A stretch of DNA of 64,000 nucleotides from Gongronella butleri (taxonomy: Eukaryota > Mucoromycota > Mucoromycetes > Mucorales > Cunninghamellaceae). Every line of letters starts with the position of its first letter. Within the stretch, counting starts at the first letter, position 1. Positions 10,749 through 22,046 of this stretch are shown in pieces. The DNA lies in NCBI GenBank assembly GCA_025201375.1, contig JAIWZP010000031.1, positions 124,001-188,000 of the forward strand, written 5' to 3'. The notes beneath the pieces are model-generated. The model was not told the origin of the DNA and did no database searches. It saw only the letters and a program-made list of their open reading frames with translations. The position numbers and the translations under genes were made by a program.

Positions 10749-13073
10749 ATGCTCACTCAATACGTTTACGACCTGGCTAACCGCTTTGATCACAAAAAGG
10801 TGACAGACCAGCTTTATAGCACTGTCAGCTCCACGGAAGGCCTACTTGGTCTTGGCGCTGCCGCCTTGTTGGTCGCCGGCCTCTCAGTGTACAATTCCAA
10901 GGTTGGGATATATATATAAAAGCAATTGAAAGCATGCTGACCAGGCTCTCTTTGTTGGCAGATTGACCGCGGCTGTCCCCAGTTGCCCGCCCATGGCTTT
11001 GAGGGCTCGACGGCCGAATATCGCCAGGAACCACAAAGCTTTGTGGAAAAATGGCACAAGAAATTGGGCCCCGTTTTTGGCGGCAAGCTTTTTGGCCAGG
11101 TAAAAAGATTGAGAAAAAAATGGAAAAAGCAGCAATTGATCTTTTTTTGAAGTATGGCGTGGTTATCAATGGCACCAGCGCACGTGAAGTGCTCGTGAGC
11201 GACAATTTCGATTTTATCGAGGGCATTGGCAAGGTGAACACTTTAAAAAAAGGAAGTTTGATCGCGCAATTGACCATCATCGCGCTGGATGGCGCTGTTT
11301 TCGCCGATCATTTAGAGTTTTGACACGACCCTGCTGACAAACAGCGGCCCCCACAAGGACTACCCCATCACCACACTAGCCGAAATCATCAAAAAGTACC
11401 TGTCCCCCAATCTCAAGAACTACACGCCGCGCGTCGTCAAACATGTAAGAAAAAACAAAATGATCCTCGTGCTTTTGAGCGCGCGGACGCTCGCAACAAG
11501 ACGCCGTAACTCTAATTTCGCTTTTCTAGCTTGAAATTGGCTTGCAGGAGTATTGTGGAGCGGTGCCGAGTAAGCTGACTTTTATAGTTTTGTGTGACAC
11601 GTGGCCCGAGAAGGGAAATTATCAATGTAACGGAAGGCTGATTAAGGTTCTTTGATAGGCGAAGGTGTTGTGCAGCCTCATGTGTAAGCCCAAGACGCGC
11701 GACACGCGTTTGGGAGACAATCATCATTAACAGATTTCTTTTTTTTCGGCAATGCAGGTACCCGCTTGCTCAACATTTGATCTCCAAGGCCTCGGCGTCT
11801 GTGTTTGTGGGCCCAGTGCTTGCCCAAAACCCGGGCTTGATCGACTCGTTCAAGAACTTGGTGGTGGACGTCGGATCCGAGCTGACGCCCAAGCCGTGGC
11901 TCGAGAATTTCCCCACACTTGTGCGTGCTCGCATGTGGTGGATGGGCAAAACGTCCCCAACGGTCAAGAAACATCGTACTCAATTGGCAAATGCGCTGCG
12001 CCCCGAGGTCGAGCGTCGTACTGCCGCGCTGGCCACCAATGACAGCAACTGGGATCGTCCTGTAAGAATGTCAACAGGTGTCAAGACAGCGAATGGGCAA
12101 CTAAACGATTTTTTCTTCTTTTTGAAAAGGATGACTTGCTGCAAAACTTGATTGAGCGCTATGAGACAACGGATCGCCGCACGGACATCATCACATACTT
12201 GATCAATTGGCTGTCGCTGATCATTTTTGCTGCGTTGCATACGACCTCCGAGAATTGCACCGTCGCGTTCTACCGCTTTTTGGACACTCCTGGGCTCATG
12301 GAAGAGCTCCTACAGGAGCAGAATGAGGTGTTGGCTGAGGCTGGCTACGACTCGTCGGTTGGACCCGAGGTCTTCACGCGCGAAATCCTCAACAAGTTTG
12401 TCAAGATGGATTCTGCCATTCGCGAAGCCTGGCGCTGCAGAAATGATTATATTATGCTGCCTCACGCCAACGTGTCTGGCCGCACCATCGTCTTGTCTAA
12501 CGGTGCCGTGGGTAAATGACCAAGAAGAACCAGTGAAAAATGAAATGGGCGCAACTTTACCTTTTTTTTTTTCTTTTTTTTCTTTTTACTTCACCTAGTT
12601 CTTCCTGATGAGCTCGTGTATATCAGCCAATGGATGATTCACAATGACCCTGAAATTCAAGGCTATAATGATCTCAATGAGTACAAGCCGCTCCGCTATC
12701 TCAACCAAGATAAGAATGCCAGCAAGATTGGTGAAGACTACTTGCACTTTGGTCTTGGCAAGCGTGCGTGCCCTGGCAGGTATGATACAGTGGCATAAAA
12801 TAAGAAGAATTTGCGTGATCATTGGCCTATTTGAAAGGAAAATCCCGCATGGATGTTCATCATGCGAGCACAAAAAAAAAAAAAAAAAACTCGAGACTGA
12901 CTTTTTGTGATTGATTCATTACTAGATGGTTTGCAATTCAAGAAACCAAGACCTTGATCTCCATGTTGCTCCGTACATACAAGCTGGAGGCCGAGGGTCC
13001 TATTATTTTCCCCACACAGGATCGTCAGCCCATGCCATTTGGCCAATTCAAGATGACTCCTCGCCAAGCCTAA
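10749..13073 (+). CDS. Cytochrome P450, array copy 1 (plus strand)
   Basis: Ten exons (10749-10901, 10962-11099, 11153-11233, 11316-11444, 11530-11569, 11659-11683, 11758-12061, 12130-12511, 12599-12779, 12926-13073) give 526 residues. The N-terminus has an amphipathic start (MLTQYVYDLANRFDHKK) and a hydrophobic anchor (GLLGLGAAALLVAG), as in ER-bound P450s. The I-helix motif is ALHTTSEN in place of the usual AGxDT, the K-helix ExxR is EAWR, and the heme loop is FGLGKRACPGRW with the ligand Cys. HTTSE-type I-helices and KRACPGRWFA loops recall fungal ent-kaurene-oxidase-like P450s; a CYP509-like family assignment is only a guess. Exon 6 is 25 nt. The gene is inverted relative to its four paralogues and separated from them by a repeat island. 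Substrate unknown; no terpene cyclase or reductase is nearby. Confidence 0.93.
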
Positions 13074-13584
13074 TTTTTTAACCATCATGGGCATTAATCC
13101 TATGATAACACTTACCTGAATGCAGCAGCTTGTGAAGCGGCCTGTATGATATACAAGCAAGTTGACAATTTGATTCACTCCTTTTATCTATGATGCAATA
13201 CGTACAATATGGTTCACCAATGGACGTTTGACATGTCCTTTTACTTTTCACCTTCCTTTTTTTTAAAGCATCTACGATCATACAGTAGAACTGTAGCAGC
13301 ATATTCAATACTGTCAAGAAAAAAAAAGTAGAAATAAATGCAGCCCACTATAGTTCATGGCTTCTCTTTTCATAAAAAATAAAAAAGGGCAAGGGCGATC
13401 GGCCATTTTTTGGTCGAGATACTGTAATAAGACAGTAATGATGCTATCATCATACAGTATGATAGGGTTTCTCAATGGCTGGGCGAAATCCGAAACGAAT
13501 TGAATTTTTTTGCTTGAGCCTCGACTCAATTCAATTCATCACTTGATTGTGCTGGCCATAGGGATGTTACAGTATCATACAGTA
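13074..13584. other. Start of repeat island, no gene
   Basis: AT-rich DNA after P450-1 with several TACAGTATGATA-like motifs (exact copy at 13453-13464). No supported coding region. Confidence 0.55.
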
Positions 13585-14591
13585 CAGTGCCCTACCAAAA
13601 AAAAGTTTCGCTGTGCATATTTCTCTGCACTGCAAGGTATCAATTAATCGCGTTAATCTTTGCTGTATTGATCAATAATGGCTCCAATGACATGAAATTT
13701 TGTAGGAACAATGATTTAAAAGTAAAAAAACAATTCTAAAATTATGAAATGGCTATAGCAAGCGAGTTTTGAAACAGACCAAAAAAGGGGTACCTGACGC
13801 GTCACGCGACGCGACGCGTACCTACGCGTATACAATGGCCTGTGGAGATGAAATGGCATTATGAACAACATCTCCAAATTTTTCTGAGACGAGTGTAATG
13901 GTGTCTGATTGTATTTTATGAATCAATTTCATGTTACATGCATCACGTCGGTGCTGTGATCGATAAATGTAAAATATTATGTGACGCGTGCACGCGTCAG
14001 ACGCGTCAAAAATCGCGATTTTCTTCTTAACATGGGTCGTAGTACTTCTGCTGGTCAAGCAATTGATAGCAGCCTATTCTAGCCCTTCAAATTAAATAAT
14101 TTCAACAGTTTTAAGCCAAATAGGTATTAAAATTAAATAGCAGGGATGAAAATTGTTATTTCAGATGCGCCTGACGCGTGACGCGTGTCACATGATGATT
14201 TTACATTATTCGATCTCAGCATCGAGGTGGTACATTTAACATGAAATTGATCCATAGAATATAATCAGACACCATTACACTCGTCTCAGAAAAATTTGGA
14301 GATGTTGTTCATAATGCCATTTCATCTCCACAGGCCATTGTATACGCGTAGGTACGCGTCGCGTCGCGTGACGCGTCAGGTACCCCTTTTTTGGTCTATT
14401 TCAAAACCCGCTTGCTATAGCCATTTCATAATTTTAGAATTGTTTTTTTACTTTTAAATCATTGTTCCTACAAAATTTCATGTCATTGGAGCCATTATTG
14501 ATCAATACAGCAGAGATTAACGCGATTAATTGATACCTTGCTGCACTGCAGAGAATTATGCACAGCGAAACTTTTTTTTGGTAGGGCACTG
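13585..14591. mobile_element. Palindromic MITE flanked by TA
   Basis: The sequence starts CAGTGCCCTACC and ends GGTAGGGCACTG, with TA on each side (13583-13584 and 14592-14593), the target duplication of Tc1/mariner elements. The two arms (about 13585-13970 and about 14220-14591) are close to perfect inverted copies over roughly 380 bp, separated by about 250 bp. Each arm carries a cluster of ACGCG/GCGACGCG units (near 13795-13825 and 14345-14380). There is no transposase frame. Its tips differ from those of the Tc1 element at 16163, so that element is not an obvious parent. A single arm of the same family is at about 18737-19076. Confidence 0.88.
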
Positions 14592-14609
14592 TACAGTAGT
14601 ACAACATAC

Positions 14610-15040
14610 CGGTAAATCGAAAATCTCGCTCGAAAATCTCCTCGGGGGTTCGAGACGAGATCGAGACGATCGAGATAGACGCACGACCTGAATCTCGCTC
14701 GTCTCGATCGACAAGAATGTAAAATCTCGCTCGTCTCGCTCGAATCTCGAACAAAAAAAATAGGTTACATACGTAGGCGTAATGTTTCATCATGTATTTT
14801 AGATTAAGTGGTGTGGTGGTGCAATGGGAAGAAAAAGCTTTGTCTTGGCAGTTGGCACTCTTCTGGATGTGAAAGATTTACAGTAACTCTTGCTTGTCTT
14901 TGTGTTGTCGAGTTTTGTCATGCGACATTCTCGATCTCGACCACGAGAATCTCGATCGAGATTGAGATGACCCAAAATTTTGTCGAGGAGACGAGACAAG
15001 ACGAGGTGAATCTCGTCTCGCTTGCTGCTGCCTTGCTCGA
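14610..15040. repeat. Degenerate CTCG/CGAG simple repeat
   Basis: Two patches (about 14620-14755 and about 14930-15025) are built from imperfect units such as ATCTCGCTCG and CGAGACGAG in both orientations, making the stretch locally self-complementary. No coding potential is supported. The patches directly follow the right end of the MITE. Confidence 0.7.
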
Positions 15041-16160
15041 ATTAACAACCCTCCTCCTATCATATGAAACTGGCCCCGTTCATCAAATAAGAGACACGCT
15101 CGGACGACATTTTCCAATCATTTGCACACCCGATGAAGGATGAACGAACTCTTCTGTTCTCTGTATAATACTGTATGTATCTTGCCTTAAAAAAGTCGAT
15201 CAAGTGCGTGCTTCTTGACACATGTCTAAACTTAAATTTCTCAAAAACGGCATGGATGAATTACTGCACTCTTTTAACACGTGGAAAGCAGCAGCTACCG
15301 TATATATTGAATCTCTTTCAAATGATACAGTATTATATACAGTATGAGTTTCACCGCGGCGATGATCTGATCAAAAAAACTGACGAAGAAAATAGCCTTG
15401 CTTGCTTTTTCGACAAATTTTTAATGTGCTTTTATAATACTTGAGAACAGCCTACTACTAGATAGGTGACCCCTGCTGATTATTTTTACCTACTGTATGA
15501 TATTATTCCAGATTCACTACAGTATGATAACAAAAAACAAGCAAGCAAGGGATCGAAGCATCTAATGAGACCACTTTTTATTTTCTACACGATGCTACAG
15601 TAGTAGCGTCGTGCGTTTGAAATTTTGCATCCGTCATTCCACCCAAGTACCACCCAAGCAACAAGCAGCGAACGAACAACAAAATCTATGATATGATAAT
15701 ATCATACTGTACGTACAGTAGTAGTAAAATATCATATCATAAAAAATAAAAAAATAAATTTTGAAAAAAATCTTGCCCAGAGCAGGCACTTTTCTCAGTC
15801 GATCGCCGTTCATGCGTCACTCTTTGGGCTTTTTTCTTAAAGGTTCTTCTACAGTATCATAGTAGGGCGACCTGTCATTTTGTCTGCCAATAGCAAATTG
15901 TCGAAGTTACCTGTTTGGGATGTATTGATCACTCGGAGTTCGAAAATCCCCAAATATGGCATTTTCTGAGTTTGAAAAGTGTGACCCCTGAGTGACCCCT
16001 GAATTTTTCAAAAGTGGTCGTACAGTAGCGCTTTCGGGGTTTAAGCTTTTTTGTTGCAAATTTTACGCTACAGTACTGTACAGTACCGTACTGTAAATCC
16101 GATGCAGCTAATTTTGAGTGGGGTCGACCATGCAAATGGAGAGATGAATGCAAAATAGCA
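15041..16160. other. AT-rich part of the repeat island, no gene
   Basis: No supported gene. Contains TACAGTA-type motifs, for example an exact TACAGTATGATA at 15518-15529, its complement at 15700-15711, and a nested TACTGTACAGTA run near 16075-16095. Confidence 0.55.
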
Positions 16161-16162
16161 TA

Positions 16163-17794
16163 CCGTGGCTCTCAAAAGTGATCCAAATTTTGGAAATCTC
16201 ACACAAATGTTATTTGTTCTCATTCAATAATGATCGGATAAAAACAGTATTTACACTATTAGATAGCCCTACTGTATTTGAATTCTATAATGTGTTAAAA
16301 TTTCAATTTGATATGTTCGATATTGATCGAGCTACAGCGCGTAATAAAATTGGAGTCAATTGGATCACTTTTGCCGCCCACGTGCCTGAAATTGCTCCTG
16401 CCTGATCGGGGTTTTGGAGCAGGTTGTTTTTTCTTTTTTTTTTTCTTTCTAGGCACACTTTCCTTGTCTTCTTTGTTGGAGTCACTTTCTACTCTTCATT
16501 ACCGTCGAATCACTGGCTCATTACCGGCATTCCAGCAATGGGCAAAGTAACTACTGATCAGCGAAACAGCATTCTCAAGCACGTTCAGGACGGGCTCTCT
16601 ATCCGCCAAATTATGCGGAAGACTGGTGCTAGCTATGGTGCAGTCCAAAGACTACGCGTTTCCAAACCGTTGGTTGCAAAAGTGGCGACAATGGGACGTC
16701 CAACTCTTCTCAACGATCGCATGAAGAAGTATTGCGTGCGTGCCATCACCAAGTTTGGTGTGGAAAATGCGGTGGAAGTCAAAAACAAGCTACAGGAGGA
16801 CCACGGTATTGTTGTCAGTACTCATACTGTTCGTAGAGCACTGCAGGAAGCAGGGCTAGTTGCCTTTGTGAAGCCAAAAAAACCTCTCATCAGTGAAGTC
16901 AACCGAATTCGACGCTTAAACTGGGCTCGCATGCATCAGCACTGGACCATCGAAGACTGGAAACGTGTTATTTGGTCAGACGAAGTGAAAATCAACCGGT
17001 ATGGCTCGGATGGAAAGAACTATGCCTGGAAGCGGCCCCAAGAAAACATTCAACCGCGTCATGTTCAACAAACCGTGAAGCATGGTGGTGGTAATGTAAT
17101 GGTTTGGAGCTGCATCACCTGGGAGGGTGTTGGGTATATCACAAAGATAAACACTACGATGGATAAGCACCTCTACTTGGACATCCTAAAGGAAGATTTG
17201 TGGGCGTCTATTCGTGAAAAGGAGTTCGATCCTGCGCGCGTCATATTTCAACAGGATAATGACCCCAAGCATAAGTCACATTTAGTGCAAGACTGGTTGG
17301 CGGAACAGCCGTTTACAGTCATGGAGTGGCCCGCGCAGTCTCCTGATCTTAACCCAATTGAAAACATGTGGGCCTTGCTCAAGCAAAAGCTTTTTCGATA
17401 CGAGACTGTACCCAAAGGCATGAATGAACTTTGGGAGCGTGTAGTGCACGTCTGGTACAACGACATTCCTAAAGAAATGGTTCGTAAGTACATTGAGTCC
17501 ATGCCTGACAGGTGCAAAGCAGTTATTAAGGCGAACGGTCGTTGGACGAAATATTAAATAAAAAAATAAAAAAAAAGTAGCGACGCGTCAAAAGTGATCC
17601 AAATAACTCCGATTTTATTACGCGCTGTAGCTCGATCAATATTGAACATATCAAATTGAAATTTTAACACATTATAGAATTCAAATAGGGCTATCTAATA
17701 GTATAAATAGCGTTTTTATCCGATCATTATTGAATGAGAACAAACAAAATTTGTGTGAGATTCCCAAAATTTGGATCACTTTTGAGAGCCACGG
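16163..17794 (+). mobile_element. Tc1/mariner DNA transposon, apparently complete
   Basis: A 1,632-bp element bounded by TA dinucleotides at 16161-16162 and 17795-17796. Terminal inverted repeats of about 206-211 bp (16163-16373 and 17589-17794) begin CCGTGGCTCTCAAAAGTGAT and are nearly identical. Each carries the motif CAAAAGTGATCCAAA near its tip and again, inverted, at its inner end, giving four candidate transposase-binding sites (16172-16186, about 16360-16373, 17589-17603, 17770-17784). One intact transposase frame lies between. High repeat identity and an unbroken frame suggest recent insertion. Confidence 0.92.
16538..17557 (+). CDS. Tc1/mariner transposase, intact
   Basis: Uninterrupted 339-residue frame. 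I chose the ATG at 16538 (MGKVTTDQRNSILKHVQDG) because the upstream extension runs through a T-rich tract and the inner end of the terminal repeat. The N-terminal third has two helix-turn-helix segments (DGLSIRQIMRKTGASYGAVQ, then a second ending HTVRRALQEAG) for binding the terminal repeats. The DDE catalytic triad is visible: Asp in IWSDEVKI, Asp in FQQDNDPKHKS, and Glu in SPDLNPIENMW, the last two spaced as in DD34E Tc1 enzymes. Length matches the family. It would cut and paste the element at TA sites in the nucleus. No stops or frameshifts are seen, so it may be active. Confidence 0.93.
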   Translation: MGKVTTDQRNSILKHVQDGLSIRQIMRKTGASYGAVQRLRVSKPLVAKVATMGRPTLLNDRMKKYCVRAITKFGVENAVEVKNKLQEDHGIVVSTHTVRRALQEAGLVAFVKPKKPLISEVNRIRRLNWARMHQHWTIEDWKRVIWSDEVKINRYGSDGKNYAWKRPQENIQPRHVQQTVKHGGGNVMVWSCITWEGVGYITKINTTMDKHLYLDILKEDLWASIREKEFDPARVIFQQDNDPKHKSHLVQDWLAEQPFTVMEWPAQSPDLNPIENMWALLKQKLFRYETVPKGMNELWERVVHVWYNDIPKEMVRKYIESMPDRCKAVIKANGRWTKY

Positions 17795-17796
17795 TA

Positions 17797-18736
17797 AATG
17801 GGAGGTTTATGGTATTTTTGGAGTTCAAAAAAAATCGGGCGGGACCATCTTGAGCACTGGACCACAGTTTATGCCGTGGTGCATTTTTCACTGGCGGGCA
17901 AGTAGGCTGTAAAAAAATTCTGGAGGCACAGCAGGCCGTCAAAGTCTGATGAAGACACGCATTATTGCTTGCGAGCTTGCCCTTCTACAGTAAAAACAAA
18001 ATAAAAGCGCCTTTTTAAAATCTGTGCTCAATCTGCTGCCTGTGTACAGTATCATGCTACAACAACAGTAACACATACCGTACAGTATGATAGTAGTAAT
18101 AAATACTGTACAACAGTAAATAAATTGTTCTACTGAGTGTTGTTGTACTTTGCCAGTCAATCAAATTTCTGCGTTTCGACAAGCCCTACAGTATCATGAC
18201 AACACCGTTTATTTGGGTGGTGGTGGTTGCTGCGCGGGGGGTAGCGCCGGCTCCCACGACCTCGTTCATACTGTACCGGTAGTAGAGTACGACGTACCGG
18301 TATTACCGCCGGTATGTAGGGCTTGCACGTGCGTCATTCCATCCAGACTTCCAGAGTGTTGTTGTAGTGTGTCAAATTGTCAAATTGTCCCTATGGCGCG
18401 CCTGGCGGCAAAAAAGTATTGAAAAATGATTTTATCATACTGTATCTCTAGTTCTAGCAAACAATTTTAATCTCTTTGTTGATGACTTTTTGAAACTATG
18501 ATACAGTACTGTAATTATTTAATTTGAAAGCATAAGAAGAGTAGATGATGCTGTTGAGTACAGTATCTGTGAATATTGTATACTGTATCAACCAGTTAGA
18601 ACGTCACGGTCACGCACGTTAAGGAAATTGCGACATATGACGCGTCCGACGCGTCACAGTGACAATTTGACCACCAATTGACACGCCACGCTCTGGAATG
18701 ACGCATGTGCCCTAATATGAATTGACAAAAAAAATA
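17797..18736. other. Repeat island between the transposon and the half-MITE, no gene
   Basis: No supported coding region. Exact TACAGTATGATA at 18081-18092 and its complement at 18433-18444, several ACGCGTC units near 18640, and a run of CCGGTA units around 18280-18315. Confidence 0.55.
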
Positions 18737-19076
18737 CAGTAATTAGACACCTCCATGATGATGATTGTCTCAACAAAATTTGGAGATATTGATTCATAAT
18801 GTCAATTTGTCTCCACAGGGCATTGTACACGCTTGGGTACGCGTCGCGTCGCGTGACGCGTCAGGTTCTCCTTTTTTGCTCTATTTCAAAATCCGCTCAC
18901 TATATTCGTTTTATAATTATAAAGTCTTTTTTATACCTCCAAACCATCGTTTGTACAAAATTTCATGTCATTGGAGTCATTATTGATCAATACAGAGGAG
19001 ATTAAAGGGATAAATTTTGCAGCTGGCACTGCAGAAAAATTGACTTTGCGACACTTTTTTGGTAGGTTACGGTGCA
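18737..19076. repeat. Single-arm copy of the palindromic MITE
   Basis: This segment aligns to the right arm of the MITE at 13585-14591, including CAAAATTTGGAGAT, GTCTCCACAGG, the GTACGCGTCGCGTCGCGTGA cluster, AAAATTTCATGTCATTGGAG, and an end GGTAGG..GGTGCAG close to the MITE tip. The opposite arm is missing or unrecognisable. It is clearly more diverged than the two arms of the full element are from each other, so it is probably older. Confidence 0.75.
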
Positions 19077-19589
19077 GTTTTATGATATTATTTAAGTGAC
19101 AGCGTGCCGCATCATGGGGGGCTCATCACGGCTGTTGTAGGTACAGTATGATACATTATTAATTTGTTTTTTTGAAGCAACAACTGCAGGCGCAAGCTTA
19201 TTACAAGCAAATTCCGAAAAACGCGCATGGAGGCATGGTCGTCGTTTTTTATGATAAACGTACTGTAGATACAGTAATAAAAAGGCGCCGTATGATACAG
19301 TATAACAGAGGTGTACAGTTCTATAGGGAGGCAACAAAAATGCGACACATGATGACGCACTGCTGCTGCGTGCAACAACGCTGCGCCTGGCTGAAAATAT
19401 TGACTTGCATAGCTAGCAAAAAATATTATGAAACGATATGGAAAACTCAAAAAATTATTATACCTTCATACGTAAAATGGCGATTGTATCGTACTCATTG
19501 ATAGAGTATGACTACAGTAAGTCTCTTTTGGTTTATTTTATCCGATGTTGTACAATAAATATTTCGCAGTGTCATATCATATACTCATA
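19077..19589. other. End of repeat island, 3' flank of P450-2
   Basis: No supported gene. Exact TACAGTATGATA at 19142-19153 and related motifs near 19260-19300 and 19513. Confidence 0.5.
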
Positions 19590-20708
19590 TCAGGCAGCCT
19601 GAGGCTTGCGAGGAGTGAGCTTGACGCGTCCAAAGGGGAATGCCAATCCTTCCTTCTCAGGGAATGTGATTTCATCCAGTGCTTCCATAGTATATTCGCG
19701 CAGCAATAGGGCAATCATGGTCTTGATTTCTTGCACAGCGAACCTATGCACAAAAAAATACAGCATAAAAAGCGATGCGTCAGCAAAACGATTGCATTGT
19801 AACATTTTTTTTGTAAGTGAGCTTACCAGCGGCCTAATAAACTCGCGCAAAAATAAAAAGAGATCATGCGTGAGTGAACAATTACGATGCATCAAATGCT
19901 CGTATCATACCGGGACATGCATGTTTGCCGAGACCAAAGAGAAGGAAGTCTTCACCAATTTTTGTCGCATTCTTCTCTTGATTCAAGTAGCGCATAGGCT
20001 TGAATTTTTGCGCATCCTTAAGCACAGCATCCAAGTCACCGTCATTGTGATTCCAGTGCAAGTTGACATACACGTTCTCGCCAGGTAGCACGACTAGTAA
20101 AAATGGCAAAAAAGGTGTCAGATAGTGTTTTGCAAACGAGAGCTCAACGCACCAGCGCCATTGGACAGAGTCAAGGTGGTCTTGGACACGTTGTTGTGGG
20201 GCAAGTTGATAAAGTCGTTGCGCATGCGCGCACTCTCGCGGATGACCGAGTCCATCTTTACAAACTTGTTGAGAATCTCACGCGTGAACACTTCGGGCCC
20301 AACAGACGCGTCATAGCCGGCGGCCTCAAGCACCTCGTTCTGCTCGCGGTACAATTCGTCCCAGAGACCCGGGTTCTGCATCAGGCGGTACAAGACCACG
20401 GTCGAATTCTCGGAAGTTGTGTGCAGGGCGGCAAAGATCAATTGCGTCAGCCAATTCACAAGATACGTGATGAGATCCATGTCAGGGGGAGGCGTGAAGT
20501 TTTCCATGATGTTCTGAAGCATATCATCCTGTGGAAAGCAAATAAAAAAACGCGCGTCAGTGCGCAAAAAAAAAAAAAAAATTTGGGGCAAATAAATTTA
20601 CAGGGCGATCCCAGTTGCTGTCTGCCGATTCCTTGATACGCCTTTCCACTTCGGGACGCAGAGCTTCCGCCAGCTGCTTGCGATGACGGCGAACCTTGGT
20701 GGAAGTCT

Positions 20709-20739
<31 letters not shown>

Positions 20740-22046
20740 GCCAAAAATCTCATTAGTTTCTTTTTTTGCCACGCCGTAGCAGTTGTATGCCTTACCTTGC
20801 CAATGAGGTACATTCTGAATTTCATCAGGCTAGGATAAGGTTCGAGCCAGGGCTTTGGTTGCAATTCCATGCCCACTTCCATCACCATGTTTTTGAATGA
20901 ATCGATCAACATGTCGTTTTTGGCCAAATCAGGGCCAACAAAGACAGAGGCCGAAGCGCGTGCCACAGCGTGTTGGACCACTGGGAAAATATGAGCCAAT
21001 TCCAGACCTTCGTCTATGGGAAATGCGGGATTGAGATAAGGTAATTGTCCCTTGCTATTTTTACTTTTGATTCCCTTCCCTCATTTTCGCCGAGCCCCCT
21101 CGCCCCTGAATCCTCGTGCCAACTTACTTGGTACTACGCCACATTGCTCATGCAGACCAAGCTTCAACTAATTTGTCCATATTGTGAGCTAAGGTTTCAA
21201 GGGCCGGAAAAACATGGACCGAGACGCATTGACTTACGTGGTCAATCACGCGGGGCGTGTAGTGCTTGAGATTGGGCGACAGATACTTTTTGATCGCGCC
21301 GGCAACTTCATCAGCGGTGAGATCCTCAAAACGTCCGCCATTGGTAAGCAAACGAGTGTCGAAAAACTTGTTTTTTGAAAAAAAAGAGAAAAAATAATGA
21401 ACAAGGCGCGTCATTTGCTTTTTCTGAAGTGCGTGGTCTGCATTTTACGCGCAAAAAGCCCTCGAGGAAGCTGAATCGATCGTCCAAAAAAACTTCACGC
21501 ACGTACGAGCCAGAAACAACTGTAATGTACTTTTGAAATAAAAAAAAAGTCGCGTATGGACAAGGGACAAGGGGCAGACAGGTGAGCAGATGATTATTGG
21601 TCAGATAGCACATGTTGCTGCATCTTTACCTGGCCAAAAAGTCGGGCGCCATAAACTGGACCAAGGCGAGTCTGCCATTTGTTGATGAATGCCTTTGGGT
21701 CCTTGCGGTATTCCTCAGTGGATGAGCCCCACAGGCCATCAGCAGGCACTTGCGGGCAGCCTCGGTCAATCTGGAAGAGTGAAATTGCACATGAGTCCCG
21801 ATCTCATTGGATAAACAGCACCATTTCATGCACAATTGCCGCAGTCCCGCCCTGAGCCGAATAAAATGATGATCGATTTGCAAGTCTTCTTACCTTGGCT
21901 GCCTGCATGTAGCGCGAGCCGGCAAGAAGCAGGACAGCGACGCCAATGCCAATGGCGCCTTCCTTGGAAATTAGAGCACTTTGCACCTGGTCGACGGACT
22001 TTCTATCAAAGCGCTCAGCAAATTGGTAAAGGTATTGCGTCAACAT
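19590..22046 (-). pseudogene. Cytochrome P450, array copy 2, with an apparent frameshift
   Basis: Eleven exons can be traced: 22046-21894, 21770-21630, 21529-21449, 21366-21238, 21167-21128, 21014-20796, 20706-20602, 20528-20153, 20093-19911, 19833-19827, 19743-19590. All P450 landmarks are there: membrane anchor, ALHTTSEN I-helix, ESAR K-helix, and LFGLGKHACPGRW heme loop. Exon 6 is 219 nt, while the same exon in copy 5 is 218 nt. The extra base lies in an AAA run at about 21000-21002 and shifts the frame exactly where the residues otherwise match copy 5. Without it the protein would be about 528 residues. An alternative weak donor (GTAGTA in exon 5) could restore the frame but would remove residues that the paralogues keep. 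So this is a young pseudogene, a sequencing error, or an odd splice. Exon 10 is a 7-nt microexon. Confidence 0.7.

Noticed and set aside
16424..16537. N-terminal extension of the transposase
   Set aside because: It encodes a Phe-rich stretch from a T run, just inside the terminal repeat; the MGKVTTDQR start fits the family length.
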